From assembly GCA_964527265.1 (NCBI GenBank), contig CAZGOM010000007.1, forward strand, positions 1 through 64,000: DNA of 64,000 bases, given 5' to 3'. Source of the DNA: CAZGOM01 sp964527265 (GTDB taxonomy: Bacteria > Planctomycetota > Phycisphaerae > Phycisphaerales > Phycisphaeraceae). The notes beneath the pieces were generated by a model, which was given only the letters and a program-made list of their open reading frames with translations, was not told the origin of the DNA and searched no databases. Of this stretch, positions 18,682 through 27,506 are shown piece after piece; the first letter of the stretch is position 1; each line of letters starts with the position of its first letter. A program made the position numbers and the translations under genes.

Positions 18682-19842
18682 TTACAGGACCGGTGTGCTG
18701 GGAATGTTAACGACGCGGCTGGCGAGGGATTCTGTGACGGCGAGGTTTGTACGGGGGCAGCCGGCGTACATGGTGAGCTTGTGCATGGGCTGCCATATGG
18801 GGCGGCAGATGAATTTAGCTTGGATGAGGGCATCAAGAAGATTATCGCGGAGATGGGCGTTTTCCGGGGTGAGAACCAGGGCGTTAAGCCAATAGTTTAC
18901 TTTGGTATGAGGTTGTTCAACAAAGAGGCGGATGCCGACGGCGTTTTCAAAACTGGCAAGGTAGCGTTGGGCGAGGGCGCGTTTTTTCTCAAGCAGGCTG
19001 GGGAGGGCTTCCATCTGGGCGACACCGAGAGCCGCGTTGAGGTTAGGAAGGCGATAATTGTAGCCGACTTCGTCGTGGACATATTCCCACTTGTGTGGGA
19101 TTTTGGCGGTGGTGGTGATGTGTTTGGCACGCTTGGCGAGGGCTTCATCGTTGGTGATGACCATGCCGCCGCCGCCGGTGGTGATGACCTTGTTGCCGTT
19201 GTAGCTGAGAGTGCCCAGCAGGCCAAAAGTGCCGGTATGGCGGCCTTTGTAGTAGGAACCGAGGGATTCGGCAGCATCTTCGACGAGGACCAGGCCGTGC
19301 TTGCGGCAGACGTCCAGGATGCCATCGAGATCAAAGGGGAAGCCGAAGGTGTGCATGCCAATGACGGCGCTGACGGGGCGGCCGGTTTGCTTGTTGACGA
19401 GTTTCCCCGACTGACGTGTGAAGTTTGCATCCAGATGCTTGGCCAAGAGGGTGGGATCGATGCCCATGGTGGCTTCTTCGACATCAAGAAAGTGAGGGAT
19501 GGCGTTGCAGTAAGAGATGGCATTGGCGGTGGCGATGAATGTGAGTGCGGGGCAGATGACTTCTTCGCCTGGCTGGACACCGGCAAGCTTGAGGGCGATT
19601 TGGAGGGCCGCAGTGCCGTTGACGGCGGCGACAGCGTGTCTTGCGCCGGTGAATTCGGTAGTAACTTTCTCGAACTTATCGACGAAAGCGCCGACGGAGG
19701 AGACCCAGCCGGTATCGATGCATTCTTTGACGTAAGCCCATTCATTGCCCGCAAAAGTAGGGAGATGCAGTGGGATTGGGAGGGAATTGCCGTTGAGGAC
19801 TTTGGCGACACGGGCGACAACGTCAGAAGTCAGAACGGTCAT
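18682..19842 (-). CDS. PLP-dependent sugar aminotransferase, LegC/PglE type
   Basis: 386 residues of the DegT/DnrJ/EryC1 family. NGTAALQIAL binds the PLP phosphate region, VEDAAESLGS holds the PLP-stacking Asp189, and LSYNGNK carries the Schiff-base Lys218. The N-terminal FAGNEWAYVKECIDTGWVSSVG closely matches LegC-type enzymes, which aminate UDP-4-keto-6-deoxy-GlcNAc at C4 with glutamate. It is the first gene of the minus-strand block and faces a divergent glycosyltransferase gene across 275 bp. Within this family PglE and LegC cannot be separated by eye, but both make the same product. Confidence 0.87.
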   Translation of the reverse strand: MTVLTSDVVARVAKVLNGNSLPIPLHLPTFAGNEWAYVKECIDTGWVSSVGAFVDKFEKVTTEFTGARHAVAAVNGTAALQIALKLAGVQPGEEVICPALTFIATANAISYCNAIPHFLDVEEATMGIDPTLLAKHLDANFTRQSGKLVNKQTGRPVSAVIGMHTFGFPFDLDGILDVCRKHGLVLVEDAAESLGSYYKGRHTGTFGLLGTLSYNGNKVITTGGGGMVITNDEALAKRAKHITTTAKIPHKWEYVHDEVGYNYRLPNLNAALGVAQMEALPSLLEKKRALAQRYLASFENAVGIRLFVEQPHTKVNYWLNALVLTPENAHLRDNLLDALIQAKFICRPIWQPMHKLTMYAGCPRTNLAVTESLASRVVNIPSTPVL

Positions 19843-19994
19843 GTGAATGATCCTTGGCTAGTCAAAACGAGGTCAGTGTCGTTGAATAAGGGAGGCATGA
19901 GTTTAAAAAATGAAGTTGAGTAGTGTAATTACGGCGGGTTTTGTGTCAAGTACAGTTTGTTGTATTATCATGAAAACGCAGGAGTTGTGGAGTT

Positions 19995-20004
19995 TTCACG
20001 TGAA
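19995..20004. promoter_or_regulatory. TTCACGTGAA palindrome in a divergent intergenic region
   Basis: This perfect 10-bp palindrome lies in the 275-bp gap (19843-20117) between the divergent aminotransferase and glycosyltransferase genes. That gap must hold the promoters of the whole minus-strand block. A possible plus-strand promoter (TTGTGT, 16 bp, TATTAT) lies at about 19944-19971. A regulator site is plausible by position only; ten-base palindromes arise by chance. Confidence 0.25.
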
Positions 20005-20117
20005 GTTTCTAGGCGTATGAATCGAGTAGGAAAAGAATACAATTGATTGGCTGTAGGTGCGCAGATGTGTTTAAAGATGTTTGGCCGGGCTGAAAAGTGA
20101 AATAAGTCAGGTGTTCG

Positions 20118-21287
20118 ATGAGATCACAACCGGCAACGGATGGTGGAGAAAGCCTCCTTAAAGGACGATGCGTGGCGATCTGCACCTACTCTGCGTGGAG
20201 CATTTTGAACTATCGCAAGGGGCTGGTGAGAGAATTGGTGGGAGCGGGGGCCAAGGTGGTTGTGGTTTCACCACCGGACGAGTTTGTGGGGCAGGTGGAG
20301 GCGTTGGGATGCGCGTTTGAGCCGATGGGACTCAAGACGACTGGACGAAACCCTTTTAATGATTTGCATGGTTTTTCAACCTATTTACATGTTTTTAAGA
20401 AGCATCAGGTGGATGTGGTGTTGAATTTCACGATCAAGCCGGTGATTTACGGGACGCTGGCAGCGGGTTTGCAGGGGAGGCGGGTGATTAACACGGTGAC
20501 GGGAATTGGGGAGACCTTTAATCAGAAGCCGATGGTGCTGACGGTGATCAAGGGTTTGTACAGGTTGAGCCAGCGGTATGCGAACGTGGTTTTTTTTCAG
20601 AATGCGGACCAGCGGGCGTTTTTTCTTTCGATGGGGCTGCTTAAGGAAAGCCAGACGCGGCTGATATCAGGTTCGGGGGTGGATGTGTCGCGGTTTGAGT
20701 ACAGCGAGCCGACGGCCGGCGGTGTGTTTTCGTTTTTGCTGCTGGGACGGTTGCTTAAACCCAAAGGTATTTATGAATATGTTGAGGCAGGGCGGATTCT
20801 CAAGGGGAGGGGGAGGAAGGTGAGGCTGTTGTTGGCGGGAGAATTCAAGCCGGGACGGGATATTGCGATCGAAAAAGAGGATTTGGACGCGTGGGTGAAG
20901 GCCGGGGAGGTGGAATATCTGGGAATGGTGGGGGATGTGGCGGAGTTGATAAAACACGTGGATTGCGTGGTGCTGCCGAGCTATACGGAGGGGACGCCGC
21001 GGGCGTTGCTTGAGGCTGGGGCGGTGGGTAGGCCGATCGTTGCGACGGATGTGGAGGGATGCCGGGAGGTGCTGGTGGAGGGGGTGAACGGGTTTGGGTG
21101 TATGCCCAAGGATGGGCAAAGCCTGGCGGACACGATGGGGCGAATGGTTGATTTGAGTATTGAAGAACGAGTGAAGATGGGACGAGAGGGACGGCGGCGG
21201 GTGGAGGAACGGTTTGATGAGGGGAGGGTGGTGAAGGTGTATCTGGAGGAAATAGCGCGGGTGTTGCATGCCGTGCCGAGGAGTTAA
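20118..21287 (+). CDS. Family 4 glycosyltransferase, PglA-like, divergent copy
   Basis: 389 residues. It shares its architecture with the protein at 14867-16012: an N-terminal YSAWSILNYRKGLVRELV, FTIKPVIYGTLAAGLQGRRVINTVTGIG, and SYTEGTPRALLEAG with the E-x7-E pair. It should transfer a second or later sugar in the same pathway. It is the only plus-strand gene of the polysaccharide locus and may have its own promoter in the gap upstream. The start at 20118 leaves about 18 residues ahead of the first beta-strand; a later start is possible. trpA follows 67 bp downstream. Confidence 0.83.
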   Translation: MRSQPATDGGESLLKGRCVAICTYSAWSILNYRKGLVRELVGAGAKVVVVSPPDEFVGQVEALGCAFEPMGLKTTGRNPFNDLHGFSTYLHVFKKHQVDVVLNFTIKPVIYGTLAAGLQGRRVINTVTGIGETFNQKPMVLTVIKGLYRLSQRYANVVFFQNADQRAFFLSMGLLKESQTRLISGSGVDVSRFEYSEPTAGGVFSFLLLGRLLKPKGIYEYVEAGRILKGRGRKVRLLLAGEFKPGRDIAIEKEDLDAWVKAGEVEYLGMVGDVAELIKHVDCVVLPSYTEGTPRALLEAGAVGRPIVATDVEGCREVLVEGVNGFGCMPKDGQSLADTMGRMVDLSIEERVKMGREGRRRVEERFDEGRVVKVYLEEIARVLHAVPRS

Positions 21288-21354
21288 GAGTTGAAGCAGG
21301 AATTGGATGGTGTTTTTTGCGTGTGGGGGTGTGTCGCCTTATCCTGTCGGGTCT

Positions 21355-22158
21355 ATGAACAGGATTGACGCGATTTTTCAGAACCTGCGTAAGAACAATG
21401 GCCGCGCGGTGATGCCTTACATCACGGCGGGCGACCCGGATATTTCCGCGACCGAAGAACTACTTTACCGGGCACAGAAGGCCGGGGCGAGCGTGGTGGA
21501 GATCGGTGTGCCATTTTCGGACCCGATCGCGGATGGCCCGGTGATCCAGGCGTCGATGACGCATGCGCTGGATAGAGGCCTTAAGACGCGGGAAGTGATT
21601 GAGATGGTCGCGCGGGCCAGGCCGAAACTGACGATTGGGATCGTGCTGATGGTGAGCTATTCCATCGTGCACAAGATGGGCGTGGAAATCTTTTTGAGCG
21701 AAGCGGCCAAAGCGGGCGTCGATGGGGTGATTTTGCCTGACCTGCCCATTGAAGAGGGCGGCCCGGCGATGGCCGCGGCCAAGAAGCACAATCTGATTTT
21801 GAGCATGCTCATTGCGCCCAATACGCCTATTGAGCGGGCGCGGAAGATTGCGCAGGGATCAAGCGGGTTTGTCTATCTGCTTTCACGCGCGGGCATCACC
21901 GGCGAACGGGTGGAACTGCCCAAGGACTTGCCTGACCGGATCAAGCAGATTCGGGAAGTGACTTCGCTGCCGGTGGCGGTGGGGTTTGGCGTTTCAACCC
22001 CTGAGCAGGTAGGGCAGGTGGTGGCGGTGGCGGATGCGGCCATCGTGGGAAGCGCGATTATGCGGAAAGTGGCGCAGACCCGCGGTTTGGAGCGGGCGAA
22101 GTTTCTGGATGAAATGGAAGTGTTTTTGGCTGGGCTGGCGGGCGGGTTGAAGAAGTAG
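21355..22158 (+). CDS. trpA: Tryptophan synthase alpha chain
   Basis: 267 residues from the ATG at 21355 (MNRIDAIF); an upstream in-frame ATG at 21307 would add an unlikely hydrophobic leader. Glu49 (VVEIGVPFSDP) and Asp60 (DPIADGPVIQ) match the catalytic pair in position and number, and YITAGDPD and GFGVSTPEQV are family signatures. It cleaves indole-3-glycerol phosphate to indole and glyceraldehyde 3-phosphate and works with TrpB, which is not in the window. trpD is 8 kb away, so the pathway is scattered. Length agrees with the usual 268 residues. Confidence 0.95.
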   Translation: MNRIDAIFQNLRKNNGRAVMPYITAGDPDISATEELLYRAQKAGASVVEIGVPFSDPIADGPVIQASMTHALDRGLKTREVIEMVARARPKLTIGIVLMVSYSIVHKMGVEIFLSEAAKAGVDGVILPDLPIEEGGPAMAAAKKHNLILSMLIAPNTPIERARKIAQGSSGFVYLLSRAGITGERVELPKDLPDRIKQIREVTSLPVAVGFGVSTPEQVGQVVAVADAAIVGSAIMRKVAQTRGLERAKFLDEMEVFLAGLAGGLKK

Positions 22159-22159
22159 C

Positions 22160-22206
22160 GCGGATTTTTGACTGGGATCAAGAGGATTGAGGATGATTAA
22201 GAGGAT
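22160..22206 (+). repeat. 47-bp intergenic repeat, copy 1
   Basis: It begins GCGGATTTTTGACTGGGAT and contains two direct GATYAAGAGGAT copies separated by 7 bp. It differs at two positions from the copy at 47835-47881, in the same orientation. It starts 2 bp after the trpA stop and ends 27 bp before radA. No coding potential. Probably one member of a dispersed family. Confidence 0.8.
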
Positions 22207-22233
22207 CAAGATTTAAAGTCTACAATCTGTGCC

Positions 22234-23703
22234 ATGGCGAAATCTCAGATTCATTTTTTGTGTAAGTCATGTGGTGCTGTGCAGCCGAGGTGGATGGGGA
22301 AGTGTCCGGATTGCGGCGCGTGGGACACGCTGGAGGAGTTTCGGGAGAGCAAGGAAGCCAAGACGGATAAGCCGCGGGGCTTTGCGACGGGTGGGCATGG
22401 GTCGTTGACGCCGTCGGACACGCCGCAGGCGATGCCGCTGAAGAAGATTTCGGAGGAGTCGCTGGCAGCGCCGATGTTTCGGATTCCATCGGGAATCGGG
22501 GAATTTGACCGGGTGCTGGGCGGGCCGGTGGGCGAGGTGGCGAAAGAGAGCCTGGCGGCGGCGCGAGGCCTGGTGCCGGGGAGCGTGGTCTTAATCGGTG
22601 GGGACCCGGGGATTGGGAAGTCGACATTGATGCTGCAGGCCGCGCATGAGTGGGCGTCGCGGAAGTTCCGTGTGTTGTATGTGACGAGCGAGGAATCGGC
22701 GCAGCAACTCAAGCTGCGGGCGGATCGGCTTGCGCCGGATACGCGCGGGGCGGATGAGCTTTTTGTGCTGGCGGATACGAATTTGGCGCGAATTCAAGAG
22801 CAGGCGAGGAAGACATCGCCGCAGGTGCTGATCATCGACTCGGTGCAGATGATCTACAAGGGGGATTTAACAGCGGCGCCGGGAAGCCTGACGCAGTTGC
22901 GGTCATGCTGCCAGGAACTGGTTTATTTTGCGAAATCGACTGGGGCTGCGGTGCTGCTGGTGGGGCATGTGACCAAGGAGGGTCGCCTTGCGGGGCCGAA
23001 GTTGCTGGAGCATATGGTGGATGCGGTGCTTTATTTTGAAGGCGACCGGTACCACAGCCATCGGATTGTGCGAGGGATTAAGAATCGTTTCGGGTCGACG
23101 CTGGAAGTGGGATTGTTTGAGATGACGGGGGATGGCCTGCGGGAAGTGAAGGATGGGTCGGGGTTGCTGTCGGGGGAATACCGGCCGATGCCGGGGAGCG
23201 TGATCTGCCCGGTGCTGCAGGGATCGCGGTGTTTGCTGGTGGAGATTCAGGCGTTGACGGCGGATGGGTTTCTGGGGAACGCGAAGCGGAAGAGTTCTGG
23301 GTTGGATGCGAGCCGGTTGGCGATGTTGATAGCCGTGCTGGAGAAACGGGGGGGATTGAGGTTGGCGGATCAGGATGTGTTTGTGTCGAGCGTGGGGGGG
23401 ATGAAGGTAGCGGAACCCGCGGTGGATCTGGCGCTGGCGCTGGCGATAGCCGGGGCGCACTTGAATCGGAAAGTGAGCCCGGTAAGCGGGGAGGGGACAG
23501 GCGTGTGCGCGGTGGGTGAAATCGGCCTTGGGGGAGAGGTGCGTCTGGTGCAGCAGCTTCAACAGCGAGTGCATGAAGCGGCGCGGCTTGGGTTTAAGAC
23601 GATCATCTGCCCAACTGGGCCGGTGAAAGCGCCTGCGGGATCAGGGGCGAAACTGGTACAGGTGAAGAGCCTGAGTGAGGCGTTGACGCATCTGGGGGCT
23701 TGA
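22234..23703 (+). CDS. radA: DNA repair protein RadA, with a short insertion before the Walker A motif
   Basis: 489 residues, longer than the usual 455-460. The N-terminal zinc finger has Cys10, Cys13, Cys24 and Cys27. Walker A is GGDPGIGKST (122-131), the RadA-specific KNRFG lies at 283-287, and the C-terminal third is the Lon-like domain. RadA is a hexameric branch-migration helicase acting with RecA on recombination intermediates. Between FDRVLGG and LVPGS the sequence holds about 15 extra residues (PVGEVAKESLAAARG) absent from typical RadA, in the N-terminal approach to the ATPase core. The start is supported by the zinc finger position. Confidence 0.95.
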   Translation: MAKSQIHFLCKSCGAVQPRWMGKCPDCGAWDTLEEFRESKEAKTDKPRGFATGGHGSLTPSDTPQAMPLKKISEESLAAPMFRIPSGIGEFDRVLGGPVGEVAKESLAAARGLVPGSVVLIGGDPGIGKSTLMLQAAHEWASRKFRVLYVTSEESAQQLKLRADRLAPDTRGADELFVLADTNLARIQEQARKTSPQVLIIDSVQMIYKGDLTAAPGSLTQLRSCCQELVYFAKSTGAAVLLVGHVTKEGRLAGPKLLEHMVDAVLYFEGDRYHSHRIVRGIKNRFGSTLEVGLFEMTGDGLREVKDGSGLLSGEYRPMPGSVICPVLQGSRCLLVEIQALTADGFLGNAKRKSSGLDASRLAMLIAVLEKRGGLRLADQDVFVSSVGGMKVAEPAVDLALALAIAGAHLNRKVSPVSGEGTGVCAVGEIGLGGEVRLVQQLQQRVHEAARLGFKTIICPTGPVKAPAGSGAKLVQVKSLSEALTHLGA

Positions 23704-23769
23704 AGATGGGGATGTGGTTCAGATTCTAGAGGACTGAGATGTGTTCAGTAGAAGAATCGGAGGAGAGGT

Positions 23770-24180
23770 TTGAACGATTTGCACCAAAGCGATGTGAATG
23801 GAGAGAAAGACACGCGTGTGCTGCACACGGCGGCGCTTTGGGGCCGAGTGCGCAGAGGCGTGACTGTGGCGATTGCGGCGATCATTTTCAACGTTTGTTT
23901 TATCGTGTACCACCTGCATGGATACGGTCCAAAGAGATCAGGCACAGAATTGACGACGATTCGACCGCTGTGGCTGCTGCTTGGAGTGACATCCGTATTT
24001 CTTGCCGTATTGATTTATGAATTCAAGCTCGCGATCGGTGCGGTGATGTCGGATCGGTCGCGACTTTTGAGTTGGGGCGTGGCAGGAATTTTGGTGGTAT
24101 GTGCCTTGGTTACGACAAACGTGACGAGTTTGTTTATGGAATGGATGTGCGCATGGGCTGGAGTACGAATTGGATCATGA
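23770..24180 (+). CDS. Small membrane protein, unknown function
   Basis: 136 residues starting at TTG 23770, which is preceded by a strong purine-rich ribosome-binding site (GGAGGAGAGG). Three hydrophobic segments are visible (about 30-50, 68-88, 100-122), with a charged N-terminus. I do not recognise a family. Its stop overlaps the next gene's start as ATGA, so the two are coupled. Both sit downstream of radA by 66 bp but need not be related to it. Confidence 0.6.
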   Translation: MNDLHQSDVNGEKDTRVLHTAALWGRVRRGVTVAIAAIIFNVCFIVYHLHGYGPKRSGTELTTIRPLWLLLGVTSVFLAVLIYEFKLAIGAVMSDRSRLLSWGVAGILVVCALVTTNVTSLFMEWMCAWAGVRIGS

Positions 24181-24599
24181 AGGTTTGGATAGAGACTCAA
24201 AGCAATGGAAGAAGATGGACGTGTATGACGGAGCGCGAGCCAATGAATAGTGTGAGGGCGCGGGGCAGATCAGTGCGATCAATTGTGATACAAGGATTTT
24301 GGATAGCGATGGCGGCGAATGCTTTGATCGTGGCGGCTACGTTTTTGTCCTTGTATTCGGTGCCGCGTGGATCGTTTGTACGGCCAATGGGGCTGGCGTG
24401 TGGGATGTTCGCAGTGTGGGTGTCGGTGCTGGGGGCGGAACTGGTATTGACGAAGGATCTGATCAGGGCGGAATCAAATGCGGACTCTAAGTGGATCGCG
24501 GCAGTGGGATTGGTGGCGCTAGGATTTTCGCCAATGGTGGTCGGGCAGTGCGCCCTGCACGGGTTCATGTGGATGTGGGGCCTGATGGCGAGCCCATAA
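24177..24599 (+). CDS. Small membrane protein, unknown function
   Basis: 140 residues if started at the ATG overlapping the upstream stop (24177); internal ATGs at 24225 and 24243 would also keep all hydrophobic segments. Three membrane spans are visible (about 38-60, 68-88, 108-135). No family recognised. It is translationally coupled to the preceding membrane protein, suggesting a hetero-complex. Its 3' end overlaps the convergent peptidase-like gene by 35 bp. Confidence 0.55.
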   Translation: MKVWIETQSNGRRWTCMTEREPMNSVRARGRSVRSIVIQGFWIAMAANALIVAATFLSLYSVPRGSFVRPMGLACGMFAVWVSVLGAELVLTKDLIRAESNADSKWIAAVGLVALGFSPMVVGQCALHGFMWMWGLMASP

Positions 24600-25065
24600 T
24601 TTTTATGGCGACTTTGGTGATCAAGTGCCAGCAGGCGAGGCCCGCGATGAGGCAGAGAAAGCCGAAGGCCCACATAAGCCATGTGGGGGTGCCGAGGCGG
24701 AGCATGTCGCCGGCGTCGCCGATTCTGTCGAGGGTGCCCAGAGAGATGTATGCGCCATTGGCTATGAGGCAGAAGCCTGCGAAGAAGCCCAGGGGCTTGC
24801 GGGTGCGGGGAAGTGGGAGCGCGAGGGCGAGCCACACGATTGTGGGGAGCAGTACGCCGGTGAGAGGGCCGGACCAGACAGTGATCATAGGGGAGGGGTT
24901 GGGGGAGATGTCGGTGCGGGAGAACGACCAGTAAGGCAGCTCGAAATGGGTGATCGTGCCGCCGGTGGCGAGGGCAGCAACCATATGACCCAGCTCATGG
25001 ATGGCCATCATCGGCCACCACGAGAGAAAGCATGCGACAACAAAGGCCGCAAGCTTGTGAAGCAT
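24565..25065 (-). CDS. Membrane protein with an HELGH zinc-peptidase motif (M50-like)
   Basis: 166 residues from the ATG at 25065 (MLHKLAAF). Residues 23-27 are HELGH, the HExxH zinc motif, within a hydrophobic segment, and WSGPLTG at about 65 resembles the second conserved block of site-2-protease-like proteins. Four to five membrane spans. It is shorter than true S2P proteases and lacks a recognisable PDZ or C-terminal NPDG motif, so activity is uncertain; a non-proteolytic M50-like protein is possible. The open frame continues to 25140 but its N-terminus would be non-hydrophobic and would run into the upstream promoter region of the divergent gene. Confidence 0.65.
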   Translation of the reverse strand: MLHKLAAFVVACFLSWWPMMAIHELGHMVAALATGGTITHFELPYWSFSRTDISPNPSPMITVWSGPLTGVLLPTIVWLALALPLPRTRKPLGFFAGFCLIANGAYISLGTLDRIGDAGDMLRLGTPTWLMWAFGFLCLIAGLACWHLITKVAIKIMGSPSGPTST

Positions 25066-25159
25066 TGGATATTGAATGTTCGGTGTCGGATGTTGCATGG
25101 GGGATTTGAACGTAGAATTTGTGTCCACCAATCGATTCAATCATAACCCTTGGAATTTT

Positions 25160-25888
25160 ATGGAACGCAAAGCACCCGTCATTCCGGATCTCTCTGAAAA
25201 AGGCGGCCTTAAAGATGGGCAGCCGCAGTCTTCGAATCAGCGGATGTTCATGCAGCTTCTGGCGTTTACGGGGTGCATGGACCTGGGACCTGTGATTGAG
25301 ACGGTGAAGGGAATCGGGCTCAATGCAGCGGTGTATGCGGATGTGAATGATCCGTACGGATTTGCCGTGCTGACGATGACGCAGGATCCGGATGATTTTG
25401 TGACCAAGGTGCGGCCCGCGCTGGCGCACTCGTTTGCCGACCTGAAAGCCAAGCCGGAATACACGATGCTGGGGCGGACGTACTCCATCGGCTATGAGCC
25501 GGACCTGGAAGAGACATTGCTCAAACGGCCGGTACGCACGGCACTGAACCCGGCGTGGAACTGGGTGGTGTGGTATCCGCTGCGTCGGTCGGGTGCGTTC
25601 ATGAAACTGACGCCGGATGAGCAGAAAGCGATTCTGGGCGAGCATGGGCAGATCGGCATGTCATTTGGCGCAGGCGATCTTGCGCATGACATCCGCCTGG
25701 CGTGCCATGGGCTGGATCCCAACGACAATGATTTTGTGATCGGGCTGACAGGGAAGGACTTGTTCCCGCTGTCAGCGATTGTGCAGACGATGCGCAAGAC
25801 GCGGCAGACGTCGGAATTCCTGACGCACCTTGGACCGTTTTTTGTGGGTAAGGCGGTGTTTAAGACGGGTGCGGGGGCTGGGGTCTAA
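25160..25888 (+). CDS. Chlorite dismutase-family heme protein (HemQ-like)
   Basis: 242 residues from ATG 25160. His162 in GEHGQIG corresponds to the proximal heme ligand of the HemQ branch, and Tyr139 in WYPLRR corresponds to the tyrosine that forms the radical in coproheme decarboxylase. The C-terminal LGPFFVGKAVF matches the family's end motif. HemQ converts coproheme to heme b in Gram-positive and several other phyla; true chlorite dismutases carry a distal Arg that I cannot identify by eye. No other heme genes are adjacent. The upstream in-frame ATG at 25076 lies in the divergent promoter region and is less likely. Cytoplasmic. Confidence 0.8.
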   Translation: MERKAPVIPDLSEKGGLKDGQPQSSNQRMFMQLLAFTGCMDLGPVIETVKGIGLNAAVYADVNDPYGFAVLTMTQDPDDFVTKVRPALAHSFADLKAKPEYTMLGRTYSIGYEPDLEETLLKRPVRTALNPAWNWVVWYPLRRSGAFMKLTPDEQKAILGEHGQIGMSFGAGDLAHDIRLACHGLDPNDNDFVIGLTGKDLFPLSAIVQTMRKTRQTSEFLTHLGPFFVGKAVFKTGAGAGV

Positions 25889-25898
25889 CAGTGCGTGT

Positions 25899-27458
25899 TC
25901 AGAGAGAAAGATTCTTCGTCTTGCGTTGAGGAGATGCAGGATCCACAGGTTTGGAAGGAACGGTCTGATCGCTTTGCGAGGCGGGTTGGGTGGTGGCGGG
26001 ATCGTCTTTGCGCGTGCGAAAAGGCGCGACGGGAAGGCCTTCCTTGCTGTAGAGATTGAAGCCCGTGGCAACGTCAGACCAGGCGAAGCGGACAGCTTTG
26101 GGGGTTTTGACGTCGGGACTGGAAACGATGATGGTGTTGCCACTGATGACGGCTTGTGCGGGGAGGTAATTGGGGTCTTCCCCGGCGATTTCAAAAAGTG
26201 CGGGGACCGAGCCATCTTTGGTGACGAGGCCGGAGGAGGCGTTGCTGAAAGTGAGGACGGCTTTGTCACCTTCGATTTTCATCCCAGTGAAAGCGGGGCT
26301 GTGGCCGGTGATTTTCTGGCCGTACACGGATTCGAGGGCGGCAAGGGCAAGGCGGGCGCCGACGTCTTTTTTGTTGGAGGGATGGATGCCTGCGGGGTTT
26401 CCCACGTCGATGGTGACGGCCATGTGAGTATTGGGCGTTGCCTGGACGGCGAGAGTCTGGGCTTCGCGCATCTGCGGCCAGAATACTTTTTTGTAATTGG
26501 GGAGCTGGACCACGAGGAAGGGGAAGTCTCCCTGGCCCCAATCGGCGCGCCAGTCTTTGATGAGGGCGGAGAGAAGGGGTTGGTATTCGGCGTACCGGCT
26601 GGAGTTGGCTTCACCCTGGTACCAGAGCACGCCGCGGATGGCATAAGGGACGATTGGGGCGACCATGCCGTTGTAGAGGACGGCGGTGGTATTGGGGTTG
26701 GGGCCTTTGGCGGGCTGCGTGGCGGGCTGTGGATTGGCGAGGGCGTCTTCCTGGGTCTTGATCCGCCGCTTGTGGATGGAGTTAAGCGTTGGGATGGTTT
26801 GGAGCGTGGGACGGCTGATCCAGGCCTCAATGATGGTTCCGCCCCAGGAGCTGTTGATGATGCCGACGGGGACGTTCTGGTTGGCCTGAATGTCCTTGGC
26901 GAAATGAAAAGCGACGGCGGAAAAGGCGCTGAGGGTCTGGGGGGAACAGGATGTCCAGACCGGCTCGGGTTTGGCAGGGTCGTTCAGGGGTTTGAGGGCG
27001 GGGATGTGAGTGGCGTAGGCAGGGGTTTTAAAATGGCGCAGGGTGGGGCGGTCGGCGGAAGCGAGTTCCGCCTTGTAGCTGGATGCGGCTCTCATTTCAA
27101 AAACCATGTTGGACTGGCCTGAGCAGAACCAGACTTCGCCGATAAGGATGTCGGTGAGCTCGGCGGTGGTGGAACCTTTGATGGCGAGGGTGTAGGGGCC
27201 GCCGGCTTCATGGGCTTCGAACTTGACGATCCAGAATCCCTTGTCGTCGGCTTTGGCGGACTTGGATTTGCCGTCGAGAGTGACGGTGACGTCCTGGCCG
27301 GGGGCATCCCAGCCCCAGACGGGAATGGGCATGTGGCGCTGGAGAACGGCACCATTAGAGAAAATCATGGGGAGTTCGATGCCAGCGCGAGCCTCAAGAC
27401 AGAAGATCAGCGCGAGCAGGGCGGCAGCGAGCGTGTGAAGGGTTTTCATGAAAGGCAT
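25899..27458 (-). CDS. Secreted sialate O-acetylesterase-like protein, copy 1
   Basis: 519 residues with an N-terminal signal peptide (hydrophobic core about 8-22, cleavage near ARA-G). GEVWFCSGQSNM carries Ser116 of the SGNH/SASA fold, and AVTIDVGNPAGIHP supplies the C-terminal His block. VLWYQGEANS is the third conserved block. SASA enzymes remove O-acetyl groups from sialic acids or plant polysaccharides; in planctomycetes they often act on algal glycans. A second ATG at 27449 would work equally. It lies 48 bp downstream of a close paralogue in the same direction. Acts outside the cytoplasm. Confidence 0.85.
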   Translation of the reverse strand: MPFMKTLHTLAAALLALIFCLEARAGIELPMIFSNGAVLQRHMPIPVWGWDAPGQDVTVTLDGKSKSAKADDKGFWIVKFEAHEAGGPYTLAIKGSTTAELTDILIGEVWFCSGQSNMVFEMRAASSYKAELASADRPTLRHFKTPAYATHIPALKPLNDPAKPEPVWTSCSPQTLSAFSAVAFHFAKDIQANQNVPVGIINSSWGGTIIEAWISRPTLQTIPTLNSIHKRRIKTQEDALANPQPATQPAKGPNPNTTAVLYNGMVAPIVPYAIRGVLWYQGEANSSRYAEYQPLLSALIKDWRADWGQGDFPFLVVQLPNYKKVFWPQMREAQTLAVQATPNTHMAVTIDVGNPAGIHPSNKKDVGARLALAALESVYGQKITGHSPAFTGMKIEGDKAVLTFSNASSGLVTKDGSVPALFEIAGEDPNYLPAQAVISGNTIIVSSPDVKTPKAVRFAWSDVATGFNLYSKEGLPVAPFRTRKDDPATTQPASQSDQTVPSKPVDPASPQRKTKNLSL

Positions 27459-27506
27459 TATCGGTTGAATACAGCAGCGGCGGAAGTGCGCATGCCGACA
27501 GATGCT

